NCBI GenBank assembly: GCA_040357565.1
Contig: JBDODJ010000007.1
From: Cercozoa sp. M6MM
Lineage: Eukaryota > Endomyxa: Ascetosporea
Length of the DNA stretch: 64,000 nucleotides
Direction: 5' to 3' (one strand)
Part shown: positions 12,831 through 24,144 of the stretch, piece after piece
Layout: each line of letters opens with the position of its first letter
Numbering within the stretch: position 1 is the first letter of the stretch
The notes under the pieces: generated by a model
Databases searched by the model: none
The model's input: only the letters and a program-made list of their open reading frames with translations
Told to the model about the DNA's origin: nothing
Translations under genes and position numbers: made by a program

Positions 12831-13716
12831 GTGTTTATGGGCGTGTGTAGTGTCGATTGGCGCACTGGCGGCAGGGTCGTCTCGGAGGCCGCTGTTGAAG
12901 GAGGTACCTTATCGTATGTTAAATGTTGCGTACGATATTACATGCCTATGACTTGGCAGCCGGATGAAGAACACCCGGTGGGTGATCGCGGTCACTTCGC
13001 GCCGTGCTTTCTGTCGATCACCGACGTTACTCTTGAGTTCGACACTGGCGACTCTGTATCTTTTCTTTAACATCAACTGCATAGGAGAATGCTATCTATG
13101 ACTGAGCTGTGACAGGGCACACCTTCCTCCTCAACTTCAAGTCAGATGCCGCGTGTGCTGGGCAGTGGGTACACTCGCCTTACTACCTTCAGCATGTGGT
13201 TATAGATCCCTCTGCTTGCAGACCAGCGTGGGTGCACATGAGTTCGCAGGAACGCCGATGCGTCGTCCTGCTGCACGAGATGCACCAAGGCAAGGAAGGC
13301 CGCGGTGTGTTCTGTTGTATTGTGCCTTGTCATTGAAGGCTTCACCTCTTTTGTTGCACGAACAAAGTCGCCACGGGTGAGTACTTGCTCGCGGATGAGT
13401 TTCTGCTGCACTGCATGCCACGCGCGCTCATGCAGACACTGTACCTCTACCCTTTTTACGATATGCTTTCAAACTCTAATTCTATCTGCATTCACATAGT
13501 GCCAGGAAGGAAAGTCGTGAGGTGTCGCTGCATGCACTGGCCGCGCTGCACGAGCGAGCACTCGCCGATTCGCATGCGGCCTTGCAATTGGAAACGCAGG
13601 TACTGATTCGCCAAATAGCCGAGCAGTTCTGGTATGTTGCTGCTTGGTTGTAAGCTGCGCAGGCACTCATGGATTACCTGGCGTCCGACGACGCGAGGGA
13701 ACTGCTTTCGCTTTGA
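11309..13716 (+). CDS. Uncharacterised multi-exon helical protein
   Basis: Not recognised. Joining short exons gives a start MSEELRFLE, then DLSRHVQEDAGLEEIATLL, YNALRNGALFFDLCQR and IVEEGDDAVLLQQLQKLC. Then comes a probable coiled-coil exon near 12075-12120 (EAQLADVEARAHDID) followed by ELRAEVTSGASVRTKRLL and ATDELFPVVQDPK. The C-terminal half includes VPPSALEEAAEQLRS, ERRCVVLLHEMHQGKEGR, GEYLLADEFLLHCMPRA, a helical stretch rich in Ala, His and Glu, and the end YLASDDARELLSL with TGA at 13714-13716. Splice phases agree across most joins that I tested. The exons around 11.87-12.05 kb and 12.6-12.9 kb are uncertain. Length, composition and lack of signal peptide suggest a soluble cytoplasmic protein. 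No function is assigned. Confidence 0.55.
12791..12830. repeat. (AT)n tract
   Basis: AT dinucleotide run within a probable intron of the 11309-13716 gene. Confidence 0.9.
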
Positions 13717-14057
13717 TCGCCTTCGGTGCTCAACAAGTTTGTACTGTTCAAGTACCGTACAAGACAGAAGTTGTACTATCAAGACGTACAACGCAAGCAA
13801 TTGGTAGCTGCCCTGCCAGTGTCGCTCCGACATGACGTCGACTCGACTGTAGCGTCGGCGCCGGCAGATGCGCATCGACCTCATGATCGACCTCATATCA
13901 CGCTGAGTAGATCCATCAGACGCGGATCGGCTCAAACCAATCAGTAAATTTCACTCTAGCTGAACACTAGTTCGCCGTTCGTGCCGTGCACGGGACAAAC
14001 TCGCCAGAGCGTGCTACAATAGTCGAGTCGGCCACTGGAAAATGCGCGGCAAGGCGC
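13717..14057. other. Convergent intergenic spacer
   Basis: About 340 bp between the stop codons of a plus-strand and a minus-strand gene. Only 3' untranslated sequence is expected; no gene seen. Confidence 0.5.
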
Positions 14058-17057
14058 CTAGTCGCGACGACCGACTGCACGCACACACAAAACACACATA
14101 CACACGTGCACAACATCAAACACAGCAGAGAGGGCATCGCAGTACAGTTGTCGAAGAAGTTGGCAATGCCCGAGTCCGGGTGCTTGGAGGCGTAGTGCGA
14201 CGCGCCAAAGAAGCCAATGGCACCGAGCGCAAGCACACCGAAACCACCGGCCACAACGCCTGCAGCACCACAAAGGGAATCAAGCGCGCGTGTGTGTACG
14301 TGTACGTGTGTGTGGGGGGTCAAAACAAAGGGTGGAGGTACCGAGCACGGCTTTGAAGTTGCTGTTGACGACGATCTGGCCCTTCTGCGAGCGGTTGGAG
14401 AAGTTGTTGTTGCGCGTCGAGGCGTAGTAGTACTCGCCCGTCTTGTGGTTGTCGACCTTGAGGAACATCTCGAACACGGCAGGACGCTGGTTCAGCTTGC
14501 CGCAGTTCCAGTACGGGAACTCCTCTGCGGCGTCGTTGCTGGCACGCGACAGGTCGAGACACTTGTACTGCTCCATGATGCTCGGGTTGTTGCTCAGCGC
14601 CGCCTTGATCTGGCCGATGTTGTTGTTGGTGATGGCGTTCTGCAGCTCCTGCGGCATGTCCTCGAACATGAGCTCCTCGCCCAGGTCGGCGTGCGGATCG
14701 CGCGAGCCAAAGGCCGCCATCTGCGCGTCCTTGAGCTCCGGGAAGAGCGTCGAGTCCGACAGCTTCACCGGGATGTTGCCCAGAAGGTCCTGTACACACA
14801 AACACACGGGTGCTTGGTGATAGGGTAAGAAGAAAAGAGGCATGGGAAGGGAAGGAAGGGTAAGGCACCTGCAGCTGCAGGATGTTCTGCGCGTCCGAGT
14901 AGCGGAAGCCGGCGGCGTTGTTGCGGCCGTTGTTCTGGTTGAACATCTTGTTGGAGAAGTGGATGTGGATGCACTCGTCCTGACCGACGTAGAGAGGGTT
15001 CGGCGTGAAGTCGTACTCCACGGACGGGTAGGCCTGCACAATGTTGCCACGACGACCACGGCACGAGAGCGACCACAGCTTGCCGCTGCGGCACTTCTTG
15101 TCGGCCTTGTTGCGCGACTTGACCTGGAAGATGTGCGAGCGATCCTGGAAGACGCGGCCAATCTGCACAGGCGGAAGGAGCAGGTGGAGGGTACCAAAAA
15201 AGGGTATCAAAGGGCAGGATTGAGGCAAAAGGGATGGTGCAGGGACGAGCCTACCTGGTTCGTGTTGAGAGCGACCGAGATGCGCGGCAGCGAGTCGTCG
15301 ACGCGCACGTACGGGTCCTGGTACACGGGACAGTTGGGCTCGCCACCCTTGCAGTTCTTGGACTTGTCCCAGATGAAGGCCTCGTCCTCCTTGCCCTTGA
15401 TCGGGATGTGCGCCTTGTGCGGCACGTCGCCCGTCGTGATGTTGTATCGGATGCGCAGGATGCAGTTCTTGTCGGCCATGTCCTCCGGCACCTCCCACCA
15501 GTAGCCTGAGCGACAACACCAGGGGGTGAGGGGCTAAACGACCAGACAAAGCTGGAGAGAGAACGAGGAAGCCTGTACCAGCTGTGGCAGGCGGGCCCTG
15601 ATCGTCAATGTCCTCGGCCTTGCCGTTGACGTCGACGAAGAAGGCGTTGCCGAGGTGGTTGTCACGCGACAGCGGGTGCACCATACAGTCCGGCTCGTCG
15701 AGACCGAAGGACTCCTCCGGCAGCCAGAAGCCCTCGATGGCCGTGCACTCCTCCTTCGTGATCGGCATCACTGAAATACAGGGGAGGAGGGGTAGGTAGA
15801 GAACAACAGACACAGAGGGGGAGGGATGAGGAGTCGTACCATAGGCACCGTCGTAGTTGGTGCCCTGGTTGGTGCCGCGCAGCTTCTGCGCCATGCGCAA
15901 ACGGCACTCCTTGGAGGCCTCGGAGAAGTCGTCGCCGTTCTCGTCGCACGAGCAGCGGTAGCGCGACTTGACGTTCTGCGACTCCTTGACGTAGTAGTCG
16001 CACTCCTCAATGTGGCCCGGCATGATGACAATGTCGCGCCACGGCGAGCCGCGCCAGTACGGGTAGTAGTCACGCTCCTCCGGGCACTCGAACGCATGGC
16101 GGTTGCCGTTGTTGTTCTGCCGCGTGTAGACGGCGGCGTAGTCGCGGCGCGACCGGTCGGCCCACCAAAGACCGAGGTTGCGCTGCGTGTGCGAGCAGCG
16201 GAAGTAGTGCTCGTAGCTCTCGTGCACGCCGTACTCGATGCCGCAGCGCACCAGCGTGCACTCGTTCGACACAGTGTTGCGGCACTCCTCCACCATGGCC
16301 GGCGTGGCCGAGTAGAAGTACTGGTGCAACGCGTCTAGCGGGTCCGTGAAGTCGCCGTTGGTCAGACCGCAGTCGGCCAGCACGGTCGCCGTGTTCTCCG
16401 AGTTGCGCGAGTTCGTCTATGTGTCACAAGCAAGAGATGCGGGGGAGGTAAAAGTATCAGGCGATGCACAGGGAGCTACCTTGGTGTCAGTGCGACCGTC
16501 GTTGTCGTTCTTGGTGGCGTAGCGGATTCGCTGCGTGCCGTCGCGGTCGTTGTTGAACTGGAACTGACGGTACTGGTACTCGGGGTACGTGTCGTCAAAG
16601 TTGGCCATATCGCCAGTCGGGTAGCCGTCGCGGATCTGCGGGTTCTCCGCGTCGCACATGTACTGCACGATGATGTCACAGTACGTGTTTGAGTGCGGGC
16701 CGCAGCCATGCTGGTTGGTCCACTCGAGCCAAACCTAATCACATACCATGGTACCATGGATGTGCACAAAGGAAGCAAAGCAAGTTAAGAGACAACACAC
16801 CCGCTCACCGACGTAGAACGTGTCAAGCGGACCCGAAGTACCGGCCGGCGTGGACTCGCCGGGTTCACCAGCCCAGCCGTAGCCACCGGCGCCGTTGTTC
16901 TGCGAGTCGAACAGACGGTTGGCGTTGTCGCGGTTCTGCGACTGTTCGCGGTTGCGGTTGTTGCTGCCTGGAGGGTAGTGCAGGTAGTTGTCGCCCAAAA
17001 CAGGCGCCACGAGGCCCGAAAGGACCGCCATGGCCACGCAGGCTGCCGAGAATCGCA
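14058..17057 (-). CDS. DD3-3 family secreted/type I membrane protein
   Basis: Start ATG at 17057 opens a signal peptide (MRFSAACVAMAVLSGLVAPV, then LG) followed by a mature N-terminus DNYLHYPPGSNNR and NANRLFDSQNN. These are hallmark segments of the DD3-3 family of Dictyostelium and its oomycete and other protist homologues. Further conserved blocks are IEWTNQHGCG-type (here WLEWTNQHGCG), VQYMCD, GVHESYEHYF, RQNNNGNRHAFECPEERDYY and PYWRGSPWRDI. The large ectodomain has many cysteines and asparagines and is spread over about eight exons. The penultimate exon has a single membrane helix (VVAGGFGVLALGAIGFFGA); a short tail ends FFDNFGRRD at a TAG (14058-14060). This suggests a cell-surface or secretory-pathway glycoprotein. 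The biochemical function of the family is unknown. An intron acceptor (GTGCAG) 5 bases upstream of the start codon suggests an intron in the 5' UTR. Confidence 0.88.
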
Positions 17058-17896
17058 TCACCGGCTGCACAAAAACAAGAAAAAATCATTAGTTACCAAG
17101 AAAAAAGCAGCGGGCCAAAAAAGCACCAACAAGAATAAAACTGGGAGAGGAAAACGCTCAAGGACACAGCTTGCACCATTCATTTTGAGATACAGCGGGC
17201 AACCTTGCACCCAGGCAAAGTGAATTCCAGCAGAATCCACGTGACAAACAAGCACGAAACTCGTGCGATCAACGAAAACTTCACAACACAAATGCGCCCC
17301 ACAGGAACAACCTAGAGCACTATGCACTTGGTACCAGAGCGTGTGTCAGACAAACTATACAAAGGCTCGTTGCGGCAGCGAAAATTTGAAGTCAGCTGAC
17401 GACACAAAGCGTGTGCAGAGTCAGATCAATCGAAATCGCGTGTCTGATTAAAACGGCAGTGGCGAGCCACCCACGACTGCACTGGGCTGCTTTACGATTG
17501 TACTGCACAGTGATGACCAGATCGCCCTACGTACGGCTCTTGGGTGGTTATAGCAAAATCGTGCGTTCAAGGTGATACGTGACAGTTGCAAGTGACCACT
17601 GCTCCTTTTGTTGTTTTTTCTGACTGGTGATCAACTGCCAGAAAGATCGACGTTCGAAAGACGTTACTTTCGTGATCGCGCGCGTGGTGGGGTCGAACCC
17701 CGAGCTGTGCGCTTCTAGCGTGCGGCAAAAGTTAGATAGTTCAGTCTTCTAAGGCCACTGTTCAGTAGTTGACCTCAGCTGACCGACTTCGCAGTTGTTA
17801 AGCCGAAGATTGATCACTTTAGTGGAGACTACCGGTGCGGCAGCTGGTGGGGCGCACTCAACAATCGGCACTCCAACTGGCGCGGCAGCAACGCTT
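17058..17896. other. Intergenic region with 5' end of the DD3-3 gene
   Basis: About 840 bp. The right side is the 3' flank of the minus-strand PLP-enzyme gene; the left side should hold the promoter and a 5' UTR intron of the DD3-3 gene. No long ORF on either strand. A T-arm-like string near 17690 does not fold as a tRNA. Confidence 0.45.
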
Positions 17897-19662
17897 TTAC
17901 TGGGTCGCTTGCGAGTAGCTGCGTGCCTCGACGGCGAACTCACGACGCACTTGATCGCCAACAAGCCCGTGCATTTCATTGAACAGGTTAACGGTGGGGT
18001 CGCAACTGCAAGCAAGCAACACAGTTCAGCTCAACAATCGAGAACTGTAGGTTCAGTTGGTACTGGCCAGGAACAAGAAGCAGACGGTCGCCGGCATTGA
18101 TGCTTCGCAGAATGGCCTTCGCCTCCTCAGAGGCAGCAGACACAAGGCCGTGCTCGTCACCGCCATCTGTGTCCCACACAGGCATACTTAATAACAGCAC
18201 GTGTCTCAGCGAAGAGAAAGGCACTCTTGTAGACGAGATCGGGCGTGTGGATCGCCTTAATTGCTGCCTCCGATAGCTCCTACGTCAGTCACACTTGAGG
18301 TGTTCACAATACGGCAACAGAAGCACGGCATACCAATCCACAGAGACCGTTCTTTTGGAGCACTGCGGGAGCGCCGCTGTCCATCGAGCACGCCTTTGTA
18401 CCGGCATCCACCACGACCTACAACAACGTGTGAAAGCACGGGACAGTGCCAGGACCAGCGATACCCAGGGATTTTCGGCTTCGCGATTGGCCACGGAAAT
18501 CACTGTCGTCAGCACAAAGAGCGACGGCACAAAGCGACGCACGTAGGAACCGTCTTCTTGCTGGTTCCGTAAGTAATCGCAGTCCATGAAGAGATAGGAT
18601 CCCTGAAACAAAAAACACGTATCGCGATGGCTCAGGGTCTGCAATACACAGGCAGGTGGTAAATACCGGCTGTAGCTCGGTGTGCACATTCTCCTTGAGC
18701 TCGTCAACAAGACTGCCGGTACCAACACCAGTGACAAGCTCAGGCACGGGCAAACCTGCCTCGCGCAGGCCCGTATGTGTCTCTCGCACGTACTGCGCCA
18801 CCTGTGAGGCGATTGCCCGACGCTGGGACGGCGTGCGAACATGCTGCACCCACCCGTGGTAGGCTTGCAGGCCACCGAAACTGCCAACACAGTCACCCAT
18901 GATACTTACATAAATGAATGTAGGCAGATGAGGTACGTGAAGCAAGGGTGTCGCAGGATCTCTTGCACCAGCGGCACCACAGCTGCACCAGGCATCACAC
19001 CGCAGCGGTGCTGGCCAACTACACGCACACATCACACTATACGCAAGTAAAACAACACCTTACACGTCGCAGGTACCATCGATTTCGACAAGCAGCGTGA
19101 GTGGACAGTCACCCAGCAAACCCGCCAGACGTTGCACTGAGAAATCATTATGTCACAATATTCTACAAAGACATGACATGCATAGAATTACCTTCCTCGA
19201 TGTTGTCGACGCACACGGAGAACTTTGCATTCTTCTCTCGCGCCAATTTCGCCAGCGAGACCAAGTACTCGGACTGCGCTTGTCCTGCGACCTCGTTGGC
19301 CAAGAGCACGTCGGGGATGTCGTTGCGCAACATTATTTCGCACTCTTGTAGCGTGGCACAACAAACACCCACGGCTCCATCCTCAACTTGCAATTGAGCA
19401 ATTTCGGCACACTGTCGCGCAGCGTTTCAGGATTCAATGCAAAAATCTGGGCACGTCAAGTGTTACCTTATGTGCTTTTGAGTGCGGGCGAATTTGCTTG
19501 CCAAACTCAGCTGCGATCTCCTTCAGCTTGCGTCGGTTCAGCGCAGCGCTATCTATGCAGGGCAAATGGTGCTGCAAGCAAGCGAGTAGACATTGTACGG
19601 CACAAAATAAACTGACCCAAGTCAAGCACAAGAGACGGAGTCTGCAATGATGCAATAAACAT
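17897..19662 (-). CDS. D-serine dehydratase / D-threonine aldolase-like PLP enzyme
   Basis: Fold-type III PLP enzyme (alanine racemase N-terminal domain family). The start MFIASLQTPSLVLDL matches the family opening L-TP-L-LD. Next is IRPHSKAHK, where the lysine of the RxHxKxHK motif forms the Schiff base with PLP. VGVCCATLQECEIML and DVLLANEVAG follow, then HVRTPSQRRAI, a glycine-rich GVGTGSLVDEL phosphate-binding turn, HTELQPGSYLFMDCDYL, and the C-terminal Zn-site exon LVPGHCDPTVNLFNEMHG. The stop TAA is at 17897-17899. Expected reactions are D-serine to pyruvate plus ammonia, or retro-aldol cleavage of D-threonine. At the usual HxC zinc ligand pair this protein reads H-C-D, so the second ligand may be shifted or replaced. 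An in-frame upstream ATG near 19727 (MYRLRSLRTSTDLK) would add a basic, mitochondrial-targeting-like extension. Confidence 0.85.
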
Positions 19663-20342
19663 GGCTTGTGTCCGCAGAAAACACGATTTTAAGTCTGTTG
19701 AAGTGCGTAGGGAGCGCAGGCGATACATCTCGGTCTGAGTTTTGCTGCCGCTATGCTGTTCATTATTGTAAAAACTATTGCTGGTTGAAAAACGATGCTT
19801 GTACATAACAAGCCTGTTCGTGGATGTTTTAATGATCAGAAAAAGATACAAGCACGCATGCGTGCATGGGATGGTTACAACGAAGACGTGCTGTTTTCTT
19901 TGTCGCCCGTTTCAGCAAACCGTCAAAAGACAGAGCTTTTTCTGCAGGCATTTTGACAGTGTCTCGCCGTGAGAAGCACGGTCCTGTGCAGTGCGCTTGA
20001 TACTGTACGCCACTTACGCTAAGTTGGCTGCACAGTAGCTACAACAGACGCGTGCTTCACCAGTGTCACTGACGGAGCGATCAGTGCTGACACGCGCTGG
20101 GACAACATCAATCAGTCAGAACAGGTGACCTTGGTCGGTCGTTGTCCTTTTCCTTGCCGCACTGTGCACACGCTCGAACGTGCACAAGCACTAGTGTGAC
20201 ACATAGCGTCTCGGCCTGATTCCATCATCCTTGGCTCCTAAGCGCGAGTCACTGATTTTGGTGGCTGGTCGCCGAAAAGTAGGGACTGCTTTGTATGGAT
20301 GTGCGCTTCAGCTACCATGGAATCGCATTTTTTTGGTCGCAG
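19663..20342. promoter_or_regulatory. Divergent intergenic region, includes the unseen 5' exon(s) of the NOX gene
   Basis: About 680 bp between the minus-strand PLP-enzyme gene and the first recognisable SH3 exon. An intron of about 63 bp with donor GTAGGG near 20279 and acceptor CAG at 20340-20342 probably ends here. No in-frame ATG is visible just upstream of it, so the true start codon lies in a further upstream exon that I could not place. Confidence 0.4.
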
Positions 20343-23300
20343 TGAGCTACACACCGATCAGCACGACGGTGGTGGCGAAATACCGCGCCAACTATGACTT
20401 CGATGCTGCCGGGCAGCCCGACTGCATTTCTGTTAGCGTGGGCGCCGAGGTCCTCGTCACCAATGTCGGTGTGTGCCCTGTCTTTGTGCTGATACTCAAC
20501 CAGAATGATTGCTTGTTGATATAGGTGACGACGGTTGGCTAGAAGCCGTCGTTGAAGAGTACGGCCACCTCAAGTACGGCCTCGTCCCGGAAAGCTACTG
20601 CGAGCTTGTTCAGAGCAATGTCAATCTGCCGGTACTCCTGTGTTGCCAGGGTATGTGTGGTTGTAACGCGACCCTTGCAGGTGGAAGAGCTGATGTACTC
20701 TGCCGCCGCTGAAATGTCGGCGCCCATGTCGATCGAACAGCCGAGTGGGCAGGTATGTCTGTGTCTGTGTGTGTGTGTGTGTGTGTCTGTGTGTGTATCT
20801 GTGTGTATCTGTGTCTGTTTGGTTTATGTCTGGTCCACTCAGGGCGCTCTGACCTCACAGTCGGGCCCTATCGTTCGCGAACGCTCTGGGCAGGCGCAGG
20901 AGCAGCTGAACGAGTCGTCGCGCCAGGCACTGCTGCGACGCTCGAAGAATGTCAACCGTTACGGTACCCGGTCTCTGAGCTGTCCTTGTCGTATAAAACC
21001 CCTCAATGTAGTGCCCAAGAACAGTGCCACGCGAGTCGGCATCTGGGCCTCTAACATGTCGCGTCTGACGGCGTGGTGCGGCATCATGCTGGGCGCCGTG
21101 GCTGCCGAGTTGTCGCTTGAGGACGCTCAGGACAAGGGGGTCACCAATGCCGTAGCAAGCCCTCTAGCCTGACTCTTTTATGTCTCTTTTGGATACCTGT
21201 ACCACGTTGCTGCAGAGTATTGGTCTCACTTCGACCGTGATCGGTATCCTAGTGCTGCTGTTCGAGAACACGCACGGACAGTACCGCTCGCCCACGCGCA
21301 CACCCGTCCGTGCACTGGTATGTCCTAGCTGTGCCTGTACGCTTTCACTATACACACATGCATATGTGTATGTTGCCAGGTATACCTGCTGCTGGCGATC
21401 CCGCACGCGTTCACGACGCCGACGCTGCTGGTGGGCGCCTTCTACGTGCTGGCGTCGTTCGTGCACATGATGTCGGCCCTGATGGGCGAGACCTTTGAGC
21501 CTCCTCCACGACAACGTCGTCGGTAGGCGCCTCTGAGTGTAGTCTCGGCGTGTGTGTGTATCAATGAGGTACATGTGCAGGGCCAACGGAGCTGCCTCAC
21601 GTGGCATGTGCTACTGTCTCACGGGTGACTACCGTCGCTCGCTCAAGGAGAGCGGTCGTCTGGGCGAAGTGATCTTCCTGATCTTCTTCTTCGTGGCACA
21701 GGGCCTCGCCATCACGTTCTACATGATTCACTGGTTCCACCTCAACGCCGACCAGCCCGACCGCCGACAGCTGCACCCGCTGGCGCCGATTGCCAAGGTA
21801 AGAGATTTCCCCTGGGTTGCGACCTCTGTCTGTACCCTCTGTCTGTACGGTGTTTGGGGCGGCACAGGGCTTTGGTATCTCGCTCGACATCAACTGCGCC
21901 GTGATCCTGCTACCGGTGCTGCGCACGATGCTCCGCGTGACGATTAACCGCTCCACGCGCGACCAGGGCTGCTGCAGCAAGTGCCTGCGCTGCATCATGT
22001 ACTTCATCCCGCTGGACAAGGCGCTGCACTTCCACAAGCTGTGCGGCGTGCTCATCGCCATCGGCGCCGTCGGCCACACGCTCGTGCACTTCGTGGGTAC
22101 CTCTGTCCTCATTTACCTGTCCATCTGTACTATGTGCAAGTGTACCTGTCTATATGTGCATGTATGTGTGGTGTGTGTGTGACAGGCTACGGCTACTCGC
22201 CGGAGAACTCGCTGAACAAGTTCGGCGCCGAGTCGTACTTCACGGGCGCCGCCATCTGTGCCGTTATGCTCATGATGTATGGCGCCTCCTTTCACAACAT
22301 CCGACGCGGCCAGTTCGAGGTAGGCGCAACCTATATTTTGATATTATATACATACATAATCTGTTATGTCTATGTTAGATTTTCTGGTACACGCACCACC
22401 TGTTCATCGCGTTCTACATTCTGCTCTTCATCCACGGCAAGAACTTCTGGTAAGGACACATGCACACGTTCACATTGAAAGGAAGGAAGCACGAGGTGTG
22501 TGAGTGCGCAGGAACCCTAACGTGTGGAAGGCGATTTCGGGCCCGCTGTTCCTGTACGTGTGCGAGCGCATTCTGCGCAAATGGAAGGGTTCGCAGCCTG
22601 CCGTCGTGCTGTCGGTCACGCACATGTCGGTACAGCAGGCAACTGGGTGTGGGACGAAGCGGGTCTCATCTTGTACACATAGGGCAATGGTGTCTTCTGC
22701 GTCGAGTTCGCCAAGGAGGGCGTGTTTGCCACGCGCGATGGTCGCGAGCCCTACAAGGAGGGTCAGTACATGTTCATCAACTGGTACTTTCCCCTGTGAG
22801 TCTAGGGCCATGTGCATCCCATTGTATCCCACCCCTTGTTCAGTCCGTACGTGTCGGAGCACCAGTGGCACCCGTTCACGATCAGTTCGGCGCCCGGTGA
22901 GGACAGCGTGACACTGCACATTCGTGTCATGAAGGAGGGCAGGTACTTTCACCTCCGTATTCCTCCCATGCGCTGTTGTTATTCTCATGTATTTGTCCTT
23001 CTGTGTTTATCCTTCTGGACCGACAGTTGGACGGCGCAGGTCGAGGACTTCTTCCGCCTGATGGGTCCCATCGACGCCACCACACTTGAATTGAAGCGAC
23101 ACACCAAAGACGGTACAGCAGCCTGTCTCTGCCTGTGTGTGTGTGTGTGTGTGCATACATATGTATTGCCGTGTGGGCATCACAGGACTGCTGCCGGGCC
23201 AGATCACGGGTCCCGACGGTCGTCCCATCCTCCGCGTGGACGGACCGCACAGTGCTCCGACGCAGCACGTGCGCTCGTACAAGTCGGCGGTACTCCCCCT

Positions 23301-24144
23301 TGCTGCTTCTCTCCTCACATTGTATTGACGCCATTCCACCCCTGCAGATGATCGTGGGCGCCGGTATCGGTGTTACGCCGCTCTGCTCAACACTCAAGTC
23401 GATCGTGCACTACACCTGGCCCTACAGTATCGGCGAGGGCTACCCGCAGAACGCCACCTTTGTCTGGGTACCCTTTAGTCGCTGGTGTACCCACTGACTT
23501 GCGTTACTCCCTCGTGTGTTTGGTACTCAGGTGTGCGCGCACCGTGACGTCGACAACTTCCGCTGGATGTGCCGCATCATCAAGGAGTGCGCCAACACGA
23601 TTGCGTCGCTGCGGCAAAACTCGCCTGAGACCATGCGCAACAAGAACTTTGAGTTCCACGTCTACATCACGTCGCCGCCGCCGGACGCGCGCGACCCTAA
23701 CCCTGTGGTATCCCGGTCTGTGCGCTTACACTTGCCTTCATAGTGTACACCCCTCGCGGTAGATCGACGATGACGTGGGCTTCTGGGGCCAGAAGCGCAA
23801 GCTTAAGGACGAGGAGCAGTTCCGCGTGTCGTGCGGCTGGGACGAGCTGGCTCTGTACAAGGCACTCAAGAACCCGGCGCGCTACGAGAGCGTCGGCGAT
23901 ATCCAGGTGCACAGCGGTCGTCCCAACTGGGATGTGCACTTCCAGGAGATGGCCAACCGTCACCGCGGCGAGAAGACCGCCGTCGCTTTCTGCGGCAACC
24001 CGATGATCGCTGCGGTATACCCTGCTCGGTCTGTTTGTACAGTACTCCGTCTACGCTTGTCTGCAGGACCTGGCCACCAAGTGCCACCAGTACAGCGACC
24101 AGGCCTCGGGCACCTACCTCACGCTGCACAAGGAGAACTTCTAG
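20343..24144 (+). CDS. SH3-p22phox-gp91phox fusion NADPH oxidase (5' end unresolved)
   Basis: Superoxide-generating NADPH oxidase in about 20 exons. (1) SH3 domain, 20343-20633: VAKYRANYDFDA, then GDDGWLEAVVEEYGHLKYG and LVPESYCEL. (2) Linker, 20692-20954, polar and Gln/Ser/Arg-rich. (3) p22phox-like module, 21012-21522: IWASNMSRLTAWCGIMLGAV, STVIGILVLLFENTHG, VRALVYLLLAIPHAFTTP, HMMSALMGETFEPPPRQRR. This follows CYBA from its first helix to the start of its Pro/Arg tail. (4) NOX2-like module, 21581-24144: six-helix haem domain with histidine pairs in FHKLCGVLIAIGAVGHT (spacing 14) and THHLFIAFYILLFIHG (spacing 13), FAD motif HPFTISSAP, NADPH motif GAGIGVTPLCSTLKSI, and terminus TLHKENF with TAG at 24142-24144. 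The splice phases I checked between modules stay in frame (GAC AAG GGG|AGT ATT; CGT CG|G GCC). There are no EF hands. It acts in plasma or phagosome membrane, passing electrons from NADPH to O2. The first coding exon was not found. Confidence 0.9.
20759..20817. repeat. (GT)n-rich intronic tract
   Basis: TGTGTC/TGTGTA variants in the intron between linker exons of the NADPH oxidase gene. Confidence 0.85.

Noticed and set aside
14320..16383. 687-residue minus-strand ORF as one uninterrupted protein
   Set aside because: It runs through several introns of the DD3-3 gene; the conserved DD3-3 blocks are in phase only after removing them.
17670..17760. tRNA-like T-arm string (GGTTCGACCCC on the minus strand)
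   Set aside because: The T stem has mismatches with normal loop spacing and no D-arm or anticodon stem can be drawn around it.
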